DNA of 64,000 nt from Tenrec ecaudatus (GCF_050624435.1 NC_134536.1:128224758-128288757); one strand, 5' to 3'; positions 54,032 through 64,000 are shown, counted from the first letter of the stretch. Program-made: numbers and translations. Notes: generated by a model not told the origin, from the letters alone.

Positions 54032-54074
54032 TGCCAGGCTGGGTTCTCTAGAAAATCCAACCAGTGATATTTAG

Positions 54075-54115
<41 letters not shown>

Positions 54116-54616
54116 AAGAAATTTACATCAAGAAATGGCTCCCGCCGTTGTAGAAACAGGAAAGTCCAGTCTGGCTCGAGTTCATGGATCAAATGGTAAA
54201 CTGGAAGCTTCTCCTGTCCCGTGTCGCTGTGGGTGCTGACAAACAAAGAAGCTGGGAGACGAAACAGAAATACCACAGGCTGGTGGATACACAGTCAAAT
54301 GAACCCCTGGTCGACAGTCCTGTGATGGCTCCTGGGATCAGCAGGCAACAGGGCAGGATTCAGACCCAGCAGGCGTGAAACGCATTTCCCACAGAGTCTG
54401 CTGAAGAAGGAGCAGGGCACGGCCCCAGAAGTCTTCCTTCCAATTAGGCCAAAAAAGGCAACCCACCACCACAAGTGCTGGCTGCTTACGGAGTCAATTG
54501 CATTAGGCTACATCCCATCGTGAAGTTTATTACATTGCAGTAGGTCTTATCAGGGGGCATTACTGCCAAACTACTAAAAACCCCACCACAGCCAAGTTGA
54601 CACAAAACTTATCACA
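54032..54616 (-). repeat. MaLR-like LTR with a (TG)n expansion
   Basis: On the minus strand it begins 'tgtgataagttttgtgtcaac' and ends 'tctagagaacccagcctggca' (TG..CA), in the manner of MLT1/MST-type LTRs. A (TG)n run (54075-54112) lies near its 3' end. No TSD visible. Confidence 0.6.
54075..54112 (+). repeat. (TG)n microsatellite
   Basis: About 18 TG units. Confidence 0.97.
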
Positions 54617-54690
54617 GGGGCTTTAAGGGGTTCATGGGGAAAATGGAATCAAAAGATACCGGAAGTTTTCCACAAACCTTTTGAAGCCCA
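54617..54690. mobile_element. short palindromic MITE (mariner-like), copy 2
   Basis: Ends 'ggggctttaaggggttcatgg' and 'ccacaaaccttttgaagccca' are imperfect inverted repeats, matching 48279-48352. It starts at the very base where the LTR ends. Confidence 0.6.
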
Positions 54691-54797
54691 CTCATATATG
54701 TATAAATATGTATATATTTATTTACAAAAATGAGATCGTTCATGCTGTTCGGTAATCTACATCTCACCCTTCACGAACTGTTTTGGGCCCCTTTTGT

Positions 54798-55017
54798 TCT
54801 GAGTAAGTCTCGTTTGGCACACTCGTTTTCTGTGGCTCAGCACTGGGTTCCAATGCAAATGTTTACTGTCCTGGAGGGGGTTTTGGTTCTCCCATCCCCT
54901 GCCCCTCCAGGGCCCCTTGTCACAAGGCCTCCCTGCACCTTGGACCTCTTCCTGTGCTTCTTCGCAAGCTTTCCCACTGTGAAGCCATTCCTTCTTTGCA
55001 AGTTGGTCTCCGTGCTT
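54798..55017 (-). repeat. unclassified repeat, copy 2
   Basis: Complement of 47463-47664 with small gaps. The minus-strand frame through it (54837-55091) is open for 84 codons but has no recognisable domain and is not conserved in copy 1. Confidence 0.6.
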
Positions 55018-55094
55018 GGGAGGCTGAGGCTATGCAGATCCATCCGGTTGGGGCTTGCCCTCCAGGAGCTCAAAATGTCATTGATATTCACTCC

Positions 55095-55245
55095 CTTACC
55101 TAAAGGGTTGGCAGTTCAAGCCCACCCAGCTGCTCAGAGGCACACACCCTTGGCGATCTGCTCTCGTAAAGAACACAGGCTGGCGAACCCTCTGGGGAAG
55201 CTCATCGAAATCCACGTGATGGAAACTTACAACAGCCCTGACTCA
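55095..55245 (+). repeat. AfroSINE, 5' end missing
   Basis: 'aaagggttggcagttcaagcc', 'ctcagaggcacacaccctt' and 'ggcgatctgctctcgtaaag' in sense order. Confidence 0.7.
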
Positions 55246-56184
55246 CCTATTCATCTCCCACCTACTGGAAGGCTTCTCCGGCCCTCCTCTGCTCCATCTC
55301 CCCTGCCTTTGGACACAAAGAAATTACTCACGGAGTGTTCTCTCTCTCTTCCAGTTCCCATGCTTTCCCCCGTACCCACCCACTCCGGACCCACACACAA
55401 TCACGCAGAGAACCCAGACTGAGGTCCAGAAAGAAGCGAGTCTCCCCCACATCTCCCGTGGCCAAAGACCTTCCACTGGGGCCCGGACCTTGGAGGAAGA
55501 GGGCCACAGCCACAGGGCCCTGCACACGCTTCCGTCCATTCAGTCATTTCTCGGTCAACAAGTCAAGTGCCAGGGCCAAGTTGGTGCTGGACAGTGTGGG
55601 TAACAGAGGACACACACACACAGGGAGGCCCCTTCCTCCCATGGGTCATGGGTTCATTCGTCCCCCGAATGTTGCTGAGCATCTACTGTGTCCAGGCACG
55701 TGATTTAAGACTTGGGGACTATGGATGGGAACGATGAAGTCCCTGCCCTCATGGACCTTGGTGTCTACACAGAGAGGGTGACAATGGACAACCAAGCACA
55801 CAAATAGCTAGAGAGCTGTTTGGGTGGCCAAGGCGCTGACCCCCATAAAATAAATGGAGTGATGTGAGGGGGCCTGAGGGCCCGAGGTCAGATGACAGGA
55901 GCGATTTGAATTTGAAGAAGGCATGTCCCTTCCCTCCCACACAGATTCCTCACGGAGAACAGTCGCGCCTCCTTCTGCTGGACGGACGAAAGGAGTTGCT
56001 GGAACTTTACACAAACACGGCAGCTGTTCTGCAGGTTTCGCAAACCTGGAGCCCCCTCACGCAGTCGGTTCCTGTGTGTGTCATGTGAATGACCGCGGTG
56101 CAGCGGAAGCAGGGCCTCTTCTGGAAGCCTGGCACACAGGAAGCCGTACGCAGACATGAGACAACGTGTTTCTTCTGTTGGCCG
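55246..56184. other. unique noncoding DNA
   Basis: An L2/MIR-like patch at 55680-55770 ('tgagcatctactgtgtccagg', 'tccctgccctcatggacctt'). The rest is not recognised. Confidence 0.4.
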
Positions 56185-56240
56185 TCGAGTCGCTATGGGT
56201 TGGAACTGACTCAGTCCCACCCACCGGCAACCAAGACTGG
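56185..56240 (+). repeat. AfroSINE 3' fragment
   Basis: 'gtcgctatgggttggaactga' matches the 3' end of the SINE. Confidence 0.5.
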
Positions 56241-56609
56241 AGTTTCTGCCCCGCCCGGTCATTCTGAAAGAGAAAACACCGAGCCCTCTGTGCCATGGAG
56301 GAAACCCTGCAGGGCAGGCCGCTCGGCTCTGCCAGCTTACTGCGTCTGAATAGACTCAGCAGCACACGCCGGAGCAACATTCAGACTTGGCTGCTCACGG
56401 AAAGGTTGGGGTCTGAGCTTTCCCAGAAGCACCCCGCAGGAAGGGGAGCCTGGTGATTCACTTCCCACAGATGGCAGTCGTTGAAAACCCTGCGGAGCGC
56501 ACACCGTTGTTCCCGGAGCCACAGGGAGTCCCCGTGAATCACAGTGGCCTCCGTGACAAGGAGTTTCAAAGCGCCATTGGGACATCATCACGCCCACAAG
56601 CAGTCCTTG
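56241..56609. other. noncoding DNA
   Basis: Nothing firmly recognised; 56285-56340 may be another small AfroSINE piece. Confidence 0.3.
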
Positions 56610-57310
56610 TTCATTGTAGCCATAGCCACAACAGCCCAAGGGTGGCAACCACCCGAGTTTCCATCAGCAGGTGCACGGATGCACACCCCAAACCCAGTCA
56701 TGCGCCAAAACCCCTCGCTGTCATCAGGGCCATTCTGACCCATGGCCACCAGGTGCGTCCAGGAGGACGCCATCCACGGGGCCGCCTGTCTTGCACCGTG
56801 CCGCTGGATGGATACAGGCAGCCAACCTTGGCTTTGTAGCCACGTCACTGTGTCGTACCAGGAAATATGATTCAGCCGTAAAGAGGCATGGGGGTCCTGA
56901 GCATGCTGCAACATGGATAGTCCTGGAAAGAGTGTCAGGTGAAATAAATCAGGCACAAAAAGACAGTATCGTATGATCGCTTACACAAACTAGCTCGCTG
57001 CCACTGAGTCCATTCTGACTCATGGAGAGCCGAGAGAACTGTGCCTACTGATCTCCATGGCCGTATGCAATCTTGGCAGGAGTAGAGAGCCTTTCTTTCT
57101 CCCACAAGAAACACCTGGAAGAGACAAGTACATAGAGACAAAAATAAAGTCATGATCACCAGCGGCTGAGGGAAAGAGGGGAAATGGGGTGGGAGAGACC
57201 ACGGGACCATGGTTTTGGAGGACATCAAGTTCAATCGGATAGCACAGTCCACAAGGGCGATGCACTGCATCCTCCCTGGGTATTGACAGAGGTCTGCAAA
57301 GCTCATTGGT
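56610..57310 (+). repeat. ancient LINE-1 (L1M) ORF2 end/3'UTR
   Basis: 'caacagcccaagggtggcaacc', 'gagtttccatcagcaggtgc', 'aaatatgattcagccgtaaag', 'gctgcaacatggatagtcc' and 'caggcacaaaaagacagtatc' follow old LINE-1 3' sequence in sense order. An AfroSINE (56988-57110) splits it. Confidence 0.8.
56988..57110 (-). repeat. AfroSINE fragment inside L1M
   Basis: 'cgctgccactgagtccattctg' to 'gagcctttctttctcccac' in minus-strand order. Confidence 0.75.
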
Positions 57311-57543
57311 CTCTGTGTCAGGAAGAAAGAGGGTGAAAACACTGAAAGGCAGGTGTAAACAATCAGTCCAATGGACTAACGGACCAGACAAACATCAGTC
57401 TCCCTGACCCTGAGACCAGGAGAGCTAGATGGTGCCTGGCTACAGCTGTCAACTGCTCTGAAAGGGATCCCATTAGGAGGTCCTAGATGGGAGTGGGAAA
57501 TGTAGAACAGAACTCAAAATCATTCATTAAAAGATGAGGCTTA

Positions 57544-58340
57544 GGCGGCAGCGGAGCCAGCGGGGCACGGCGAGGGCGGCGGCGGCAGCGTAGGCACCAT
57601 GTCATACCCCGGGAACCCAGGCGGCGGAGGAGCGGGCTGCGGCTTCTACCCAGGCAGGTACGGAGGGGCCCGCGTTTCCCGGACAAACTCAGGACCCGCT
57701 CTACAGCTACTTTGCTTCCGTCTCCAGACAGGATGGGCAAATCGATGCAGACGAGTTGCAGAGATGTCTCACCCAGTCGGGCATTGTCGGCGGCTACAAA
57801 CCTTTTAACCTGGAGACATGTCGGCTGATGGTTTCTCTGCTGGATAGAGACATGTCTGGCACAATGGCTTTCACTGAGTTTAAAGAACTCTGGGCTGTAC
57901 TGAACGGCTGGAGATAGCACTTCATCAACTTTGACTGCGATCAAAGTGGCACCGTGGACCCTCAGGAATTGCAGAAGGCTCTGACGACGATGGGATTCAG
58001 GTTGAGTCCCCAGGCTGTGAACTCAATTGCAAAAAGGTACTGCTGCGTCAAACTCAGGGCGCTCACAGACAGCTCTCGAAGACGGAACACTGGCCAGCAA
58101 GGTGTTGTGAACTTCCCATACGATGACTTCATTGAGTGTGTCATGAGTGTCTAAATCAAGAGGAGCTGCATGGCCACTCTCGACATTCCTCCTGGGCTCT
58201 CCTGTCGTCCTCCCCAGCCGTGTGTACACTTAGGTCGCCATGTATCCGCAACAGCTTGTAAAAGTTTACTTTATGTACAGCTTCAGTTCTGTGTGTAGTT
58301 TTGATGATAAATTCTTTGGAATTTAAATAATCCACACAAA
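57544..58340 (+). mobile_element. SRI: processed retrocopy of sorcin mRNA with 15-bp TSD
   Basis: 5'UTR, coding part and 3'UTR are joined without introns and end in a short A-run. The perfect TSD AAAAGATGAGGCTTA lies at 57529-57543 and 58341-58355. The insertion point fits the LINE-1 endonuclease preference (TT/AAAA). This is LINE-1-mediated retrotransposition of a cellular mRNA. Confidence 0.95.
57599..58154 (+). pseudogene. SRI: sorcin (SRI) processed pseudogene, coding part
   Basis: Sorcin is a penta-EF-hand calcium-binding protein, about 198 residues in mammals, which regulates calcium release through ryanodine receptors. Here the frame starts at ATG 57599 with the Gly/Tyr/Pro-rich N-terminus ('[19 protein letters not shown]'). 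A one-base shift near 57665-57672 moves it to another phase. The EF-hand region then reads '[18 protein letters not shown]', 'LDRDMSGTM' and '[19 protein letters not shown]'. A CAG-to-TAG stop lies at 57915-57917 ('GWR*HF'). An in-frame deletion of 13 codons after 'SIAKRY' removes part of the fourth EF-hand area, and the end '[17 protein letters not shown]' is intact with TAA at 58152. Frameshift, stop and deletion make it a pseudogene. The functional SRI gene lies elsewhere. Confidence 0.95.
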
Positions 58341-58773
58341 AAAAGATGAGGCTTATTCATCTCATAGATACTGGTGGAACCCCGTCCTCACGCCTCCCCC
58401 CCCCCAAAAAAAAAACAACCAACTATAACCCTTAGTCACCCTTCAGGTCTGGAAAGAACTCATGCCCATGGCTCTGTTCTTAGACAACCAATAGACAGGT
58501 CTTCAAGGAAAACAGTAACATTAGTGAGGTACGAGCCCCTTAGAATGAGCCATCATTTGAGGTCAAGCAGGTGACCTTGACACAAGGACACAGTTCAGAA
58601 GGGTTAGGAGAGGAGGACTGACCAGGAGAAATACAGGGAGGACGTGGATAAGTGATAGACACTGTGGGGACTGTAGTCGACGGCACGAAACACAATATGT
58701 ACGATTGTCAGATGGAAAACAAACCGGCTCTGTAAACCTATATTCAACAAGCAATTACAAAAAATAGTGTATA

Positions 58774-60062
58774 TCTTTTGCTAGCCAGGCACCATCAGCT
58801 TTCTTCACCACGTTTGCTTATGCACCCACTTTGTCTTCAGCAGTCGAATCAGGAAGGTAAGTATCACGGAATGCCAGGTTAATAGAACAAAGTGTTCTTG
58901 TGTTGAGGGAGTACTTGAGTGGGGGCCCACTGTCCATCTGTTTCCTCAATACTATACCTAAAAATATATGTCCATAGATCTATTTCCCCCTCATCATATA
59001 TAAATATTTACATATGTACATGCCTATATTTAGATCTCTATAAGTGCCCTTTGCCTCCTAGTTCTTTCCTCTATTTTTTTTTACTTTCTTCTCATCAAAC
59101 CATCATGTTCAGCCTTCAGTTGGGTTTCAGGAATTCCTCTCGACTACATATAGAGTCTGGGGTCTGAAAGGCCTGAAGATAAACAGGCAGTCATCTAGCT
59201 GAGAAACAACAGAGCCCACATGAAAGAAGTACACCAGCCGGTGTGATCTCAAGGTGTTGAAGGGATCACACATCAGGCATCAAAGAACAAAATAATCCTA
59301 TCATTGTGAATGAGGGGGAGTGCAGAGTGGGGACCCAAAGCCCATCTGTAAGCAACTAGACATCCTCTTACAGAGGGGTTCTGGGGAGGAGATGGGTCAG
59401 TCAGGGTGCAGTGTAGCAACGATGAAACGTACGACTTTCCTCCAGTTCTTTAATCCTTCCTCCCCCCCCCACCATTATCATGATCCCAATTCTACCTTAA
59501 AAATACAGCTGGACCAGAGGATGGACACTGGTACAGATAGGAACTGGAAACACAGGGAATCCAGGAGAGACGAACCCCTCAGGACCAGTGGTGGGAGTGG
59601 CGATGCCGTGAGGTTAGAGAGAAGGTGAGGAATAAAAGGGGAACCAATGACAAGAATCTACATATAACCTCCTCCCTGGGGGATGGGCAACAGAAAAGGG
59701 AGCCATCAGACAGTGTAAGATATGACAAAATAATAATGATTCATGAATTATGGAGGGTTCATGAAGGATAGGGGAGCGGGGAGGGAGGGGGAAAATGAGG
59801 AGCTGATACCAAGGGCTTAAGTAGAAAGCAAATGTTTTTAGAATGATGAGAGAACCAGGTACACAGGAGTGCTTGACACAATGGATGGATGTGTGGATTG
59901 TGATAAGAGTTGTACGAGCCCCCAATAAAATGATTTAATTTTAAAAAAAGAAAATGTTTTGAGAATGATGATGGCAACAAATGTTCAAATGTACTTGACA
60001 CAATGGATGGATGTATGGATTGTGATAAGAGTTGTACGAGCCTCCAATAAAATGAAATTTTT
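58774..60062 (+). mobile_element. LINE-1 3'UTR insertion with 5' inversion (twin priming)
   Basis: TSD AATAGTGTATA at 58763-58773 and 60063-60073. The right part (about 59148-60062) is sense LINE-1 3'UTR ending in AATAAAATGAAA. The left part (58774 to about 59149) is the same 3'UTR in reverse: 'tttgctagccaggcaccatcag' is the complement of 'ctgatggtgcctggctagcaaa', which in LINE-1 stands immediately before 'gagtctggggtct', the start of the sense part. Inverted segment directly upstream of the sense segment is the signature of twin priming. Confidence 0.88.
59841..60057 (+). repeat. tandem duplication of the LINE-1 3' terminus
   Basis: The last module, ending 'gagttgtacgagcc(c/t)ccaataaaatga', occurs twice (59841-59936 and about 59950-60057), separated by the A-rich 'ttttaaaaaaagaaaa'. 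Confidence 0.88.
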
Positions 60063-60738
60063 AATAGTGTATAAATGGAGGGTGTGTTGAGAAACAGTAC
60101 TTGTGGTTGGATACGGTTTCTGAGATACAAATAAATAGCAGGAAACAGTAGCATCAATGTCTCAGGACATTCTGAGAACACTGGGGGGCATCCCAGGAGG
60201 GCAGCTGCAGACCTGTCAGGGAAGGAGGTGAGGATGTTGTGCTCAGAGGCCCTTCTGCCCTCTCTGCGGCCTGCCCTGTATCCGTGGACCCTCTGGGCAC
60301 TCACAGGGATCCTCCCTCTCTGAGGAGTGGAGCAGGTGGGAGAGGTAAGAAGACGCACATCTAGTCTCTCTCCAGAGAGGATGTGGTGGGCTCACCGATG
60401 GCCTCTGAGTCTCCCTCACCAAACCCAGGACTAGCAGGGCAGTGCCTGCTTTCCCTGCCGTCTCCTCCCGGAGCCCTTGGCTCACTCTGCTGCCTGTCTG
60501 GTGACTGGCACTCTGTGGATGGGAGTGCCCAATGAAAGGGCAACCCCCATACCTGGGGTCTCCTCCAAGAACTGGGGACACATACTCCCTGGACACATAC
60601 TCCCCTCCCCACAGCTCTGTGGCAGACGTTTCAGTTTCTCCACCTCTCAGACAAGCAGCGGGAGGGACACGAGCTTTACTGTCTGTCACTCAGCTCCTAG
60701 GGCAGAGTTGGTCCGACTTCGAAGTAGCTGCCCTTGTT

Positions 60739-60740
<2 letters not shown>

Positions 60741-60769
<29 letters not shown>
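60741..60769 (+). repeat. (CA)n microsatellite
   Basis: About 14 CA units. Confidence 0.97.
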
Positions 60770-61449
60770 ACTTTCTGTTCAAAAGTGAGTGTCTGAGAAA
60801 GACCCCGGGCAGAAGGAAGGGGCTGGGGCCTCAGGAGGTGGCAGAGAGGTGGTGTCGTGAAGGATGACCTGGGGCGGAGGTGAAGGCCCTGGCTGGGAGG
60901 GTAGGGGCCAGTCTGGAGAGATGCTGGGAGAAACGGAACCAGAGAGAGGTAAGGCCTGCCTGCCCCTTTCCTGTCACAGTCATCACGCTGGCAGACAGGA
61001 CAAGGATAGGAGAGGGCGCCCCCCTCCCCATATAACCTGCCCAGGTGACCCCATACCAAGCCTTGTGCCCACCAAGACCAAGATATGGGCAGCCAGGGAG
61101 GGAGGAGGCCTGACGCAGGCAAGCCTGAGACCCCCCCCAGGCCAGGCCTCTGCAGCCACAAGCCAAATATTACTTGTGGTTTGGGCTCCAGCCAAGAGCC
61201 CACACCCATGCTCACGGGACCACAACTTCCCTGTTGCATCAGGTTACCAGGTGCGCGCACACGCCCCAGAGCTTGTTACACAAGCGCGGCGCACACGCGC
61301 ATGCGCACAGCACGCCCCCAGCTGGGGTGGCCCAGCGAGGTCTGTCCAGGGAACTTCGGCCTTGCCCACGGGGGACAGCTCCCTAGCGAGCCTTATGGCT
61401 TTGGGGGTTCGAGGAGAGGACACCCAGCCAGGAGCCAGGAGTCCAGAGG

Positions 61450-61560
61450 GCCCTGCCACTGACTCAGTGTGAAGCCCCAGTAAGTCAGGGCCCCTCTCCA
61501 AGCCTCTGTTTGGAGATGCAAAAGACGATTACTTTCTGTCCCCAAGGACCCCAGGGCCTG
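61450..61560 (+). repeat. possible MIR fragment
   Basis: 'gccactgactcagtgtgaagc' and 'tccaagcctctgtttggagatg' fit the MIR core loosely. Confidence 0.4.
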
Positions 61561-61597
61561 CTCAGCTTCTAAGCCACTCAATAGGGTGGGTGAGGTC

Positions 61598-61795
61598 ACC
61601 AACTGCCACCACGTCTCTGCTGACTGACAGCAATCTCAGAAGACAGAGTGGAAGTAACATCCTGGGGTTTCCGAGGCTGTAAGTCTTTACGGGACAGACA
61701 GCCTCCCCTTTCTTCCTCAGAGCAACTGGGGGATCCCAACCGCTAATCTTGCAGTCAGCCACCCAACATGTAACCCACGGCTGTTGCTGGCTCTG
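61598..61795 (-). repeat. AfroSINE
   Basis: 'ctgctgactgacagcaatctc', 'ggctgtaagtctttacggg', 'actgggggatcccaaccgc' to 'acggctgttgctggctc'. Confidence 0.75.
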
Positions 61796-61799
61796 ACGC

Positions 61800-61955
61800 A
61801 TGGCTGGTTGGTGTGTGCAGAGGAGAGCTGTCCCGGGGCTTTTCAAGGCTGAGATCTTTCTGGAACACAAGACCTGGTCTGACTTCCGAAGTACCTGTGG
61901 GTGGGCTTGAACCGCCGCCCTTTCAACTAGAAAGAGCACTTAACCACCAATCCCA
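61800..61955 (-). repeat. AfroSINE, older subtype
   Basis: 'cttttcaaggctgagatctttc' and 'gtgggcttgaaccgccgcc' with a 'gagcacttaaccacc' end. Confidence 0.65.
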
Positions 61956-62367
61956 CCCCCGCCAACCAGATACACCACAGAAGAGTTTTTGGCTCACCTG
62001 CTTCGCCCTGGTAGGAATGGGTGCACTGGGGAGGAGGCCATCTGATCACCTCCTCCCTAGGTAGAATGAAGAGAGTGGCCCAAGGAGGGGCCGGGAGCAA
62101 GAGGTGGAGGGGTCCTTTTCCGTCCAGTTTCCCTGCAGTGGGCACGTGTTGCACAGCACTTTGCAGTAAGACCACAGCCTATTGCTCTCTAATCCGTTCC
62201 GATGCTGGTGACCGGGTAGACCTGCTCCGGAGAGCCTGCCTGAGTCTACTCTTCATGGACATTGATCACTGGGCCTTTCTCCAGGACGCTGCTGGGTGGG
62301 TCCCACTGTCACTGCCCACCTTCAGGGGAATAGCTGAGAGTAAAGCAGGGACCTTGCTTCACAATTG
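61956..62367. other. noncoding DNA
   Basis: May include a small SINE piece near 62180-62240. Otherwise not recognised. Confidence 0.3.
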
Positions 62368-62520
62368 TGCGCTGACTCGTCGTGGCCTTACAGCACAGAG
62401 CGGAGCGGCCCCACGGACCCCCGGCTGTAGCTTGATGGGAGCAGGACTCCAGTCTTTTCTTCTGCAAAACTGCCGGTGGGTTTGAACCCCCGACCTTTCT
62501 GTGAGCATCCTAGCACTGGC
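62368..62520 (-). repeat. AfroSINE, diverged
   Basis: 'ggctgtagcttgatgggagc' and 'gtgggtttgaacccccgacc' in minus-strand order; the 5' end is 'gcatcctagcactggc'. Confidence 0.7.
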
Positions 62521-62742
62521 CTGTTGTCCGCTACCATTGAGTAAATTCCAACTCACAGCGACCCTGTGAAGCACAGAAACCAAGTTCACAGCCTCACGAC
62601 TCATTGCCTCTAGAACAGGGTAGAACTGCCCCTGTGAGTTTCTGAGACTGTGACTCTTCACTGGAGTGGACAGTCCCAGCTTTGTCCCTTGGAGCAGCTG
62701 GTGGTTTCAAACTGCTGGCCTTGAGGTTAGCAGCCTACGTCA
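62521..62742 (-). repeat. AfroSINE with about 50 extra bases
   Basis: 'gagtaaattccaactcacagcg', then extra sequence 62578-62612, then 'gggtagaactgcccctgtg', 'ggtggtttcaaactgctggcc' to 'aggttagcagcc'. Confidence 0.88.
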
Positions 62743-62744
62743 CC

Positions 62745-62862
62745 ACGACATCAGAGTCAAACTGCCCCGTAGAGTTTGCAAAGCTGCGAATCTTCACGGG
62801 GGCAGAGTGCTGCAGCTTTGTCCCTTGGAGCAGCTGATGGTGGGTTGGAACCACTGCAATGG
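62745..62862 (-). repeat. AfroSINE, shortened, adjacent to the previous copy
   Basis: 'aaactgccccgtagagtttgc', 'cgaatcttcacgggggc' and 'gatggtgggttggaaccactgc'. It repeats the 'ttgtcccttggagcagctg' wording of its neighbour, so it may be a local duplication rather than a separate insertion. Confidence 0.8.
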
Positions 62863-63699
62863 GAGGGAGGAAATGTGCTGGACACATTAGCCTCTCCCAG
62901 GAGCATTTGCCCCTGACATCACAATGCCGTAAACCAGTGTTGGCCTGCGTGGGGGCGAAAGGGTTCCAATAAGTGCCAGAACTTGAGTTGAAGCCCAACA
63001 GGTTCCCTGGGTTCTGAGATGAGGACCGGAGAAGAACTTCGGAGCACTGCCCGGAGGAGCATCTTCTAGGCCCTGCTGGAACTCAGGGTCCAGTGAGGTG
63101 GAAAGCCGGAGCACACCCAGCCACACAGACTTCCCTTGGGGGGAGGGACCGCTCAGGTCAGGGAGGGCACCCGGGGCAGGTATCCAGGCAGCCGCCTCCG
63201 CCCACTCGCTGCCCAGAATGGGCCAAAGCCATGCGTGCATCCAGGTGAAGACAGTGCCCAGGCAGGTAGGACAGTGGGAGGGGCCTGAGGGCCACCCTGC
63301 CAGTTCCCGAGGTTACTTAGATCCACAGTGACCCCTGCTGGTTCTGCCCAAAACCGCCATTCCCCTTGGCTCTTACCCTCTTGGTCTAACTCATCCTTGC
63401 CCTACTTCTCCCCTCCCCTGGTCCTCCAGCATCCTCCCACCAGCCCCATGGGAATGCCTTCTATCAGGTCTCCACTCTCCCCTGTGCCTGGAGCTGAGGC
63501 TGGGTCACATGTGAGCTCTGGGGCCTCTTCTGGGGAGACCCTGGAAGCTGGAAGAAGCGGGGCTCCAAGGACTATCCAATTCCCTATCCAAGAATGGCCA
63601 CTGTGGGACAGCAAGCTTCCACTGAGCTTGCGCTCTTGCACGAACCGGCTTCAGGGCCTTTGCATAGGTTCTTCCACTTACTGTTCATAAAGGTTCTAC
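62863..63699. other. unique noncoding DNA
   Basis: GC-rich. No repeat or exon recognised. Confidence 0.4.
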
Positions 63700-63830
63700 G
63701 TGGCCGGTTGCTGTTACTGTATGAATCCTGTTTTCAAATGAGAAACTGAGGCTCAGAAGAGGGGGGAAAAATAAGTGGCAAAGCTCTGGCGGATGCCCAG
63801 GTCTTTGACTGCAGAGCCTGTCTGCTGCCG
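63700..63830 (-). repeat. MIR SINE fragment
   Basis: 'ttttcaaatgagaaactgaggc' and 'ggtctttgactgcagagcc' in minus-strand MIR order. Confidence 0.75.
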
Positions 63831-64000
63831 CTGCCCATCCTGCCACCACCAAACGGGCGGTGTTCAAGGGAGGCTTTGCCGGCCTGTAGCCATGGCTTTG
63901 AGGAAGCATGATTCAAAGGGCCTCAAATACCTTCCAGATGGGGCCCCCAGATCCAAATGTGGTCAGTCATTGGCCCCTTCCATCAATGCCCAGAACCCAC

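Larger units (their letters stand above)
57385..58762 (+). repeat. older afrotherian LINE-1 3'UTR, split by the SRI retrocopy
   Basis: Left part 'gagctagatggtgcctggct' and 'gaactcaaaatcattcatt'; right part after the retrocopy 'acaatatgtacgattgtcag' and 'ccggctctgtaaacctatatt'. Same family as 16265-16540. Confidence 0.65.
60074..61597. other. unique noncoding DNA
   Basis: GC-rich. A (CA)n run lies at 60741-60769, a CG/CA-rich alternating patch at 61251-61315, and a MIR-like patch at 61450-61560. No coding exon recognised. Confidence 0.4.

Noticed and set aside
54730-55422. 230-codon plus-strand open frame.
   Set aside because: It overlaps the unclassified repeat in antisense and an AfroSINE fragment. 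No recognisable domain.
61251-61315. CpG island or promoter.
   Set aside because: The CG-rich wording is a short CA/CG alternating patch, too small and without transcription-related context.

Overview
This is 64 kb of mammalian nuclear DNA, intergenic or intronic, with no intact protein-coding gene that I can support. The host is an afrotherian and most likely a tenrec (Echinops-like). Three things point there. Dozens of tRNA-derived AfroSINE copies (5' end 'gagccctggtgg', 3' part 'gtcggaatcgactcgat') lie on both strands. RTE-type LINEs of the afrotherian kind end in (AAC)n. Two SPIN hAT transposons are present, and among afrotherians SPIN is reported in tenrec but not elephant. The species call is inference from repeat content.

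Layout. 1-8.2 kb: unique noncoding sequence with about ten AfroSINEs, a MIR, microsatellites and a mariner transposase relic. 8.2-9.3 kb: a LINE-1 3' end with a perfect 14-bp target-site duplication (TSD). 10-16.5 kb: older LINE-1 (L1M ORF1 and 3'UTR), an MLT1-like LTR end and a small SPIN element. 16.9-28.7 kb: mostly unique GC-rich DNA with scattered AfroSINEs, MIRs, an LTR-like repeat and an RTE tail. 28.8-36.8 kb: two RTE LINEs head to head. The right-hand one spans endonuclease to 3' tail and is broken by LINE-1 pieces, an unclassified insertion, and a SPIN element that itself carries a pogo/Tigger-like transposon with a nearly continuous transposase frame. 37.5-41.7 kb: a LINE-1 tail, a solo LTR and unique DNA. 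41.7-45.8 kb: a 4.07-kb minus-strand LINE-1 derivative with 5'UTR, ORF1 and 3'UTR but no ORF2 (HAL1-like), flanked by a 14-bp TSD. 47-55 kb: LINE-1 tails, LTR-like repeats, AfroSINEs, RTE tail and small palindromic elements. 56.6-60.1 kb: old LINE-1 DNA that hosts a processed sorcin (SRI) pseudogene and, at its 3' end, a twin-primed LINE-1. 60.1-64 kb: unique DNA and a run of same-strand AfroSINEs.

The window is best read as a record of successive insertions. TSDs and recognisable host repeats give a relative order in several places: L1M before SPIN; RTE before LINE-1 fragment before SPIN before Tigger; old LINE-1 before the SRI retrocopy. RTE is the likely source of machinery for the AfroSINEs, since they share the 3' tail. 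LINE-1 machinery is the likely source for the SRI copy, given its TT/AAAA site, short A-rich tail and 15-bp TSD. Family names come from recognition by eye; repeat boundaries without a stated TSD are approximate, generally to 10-30 bases.
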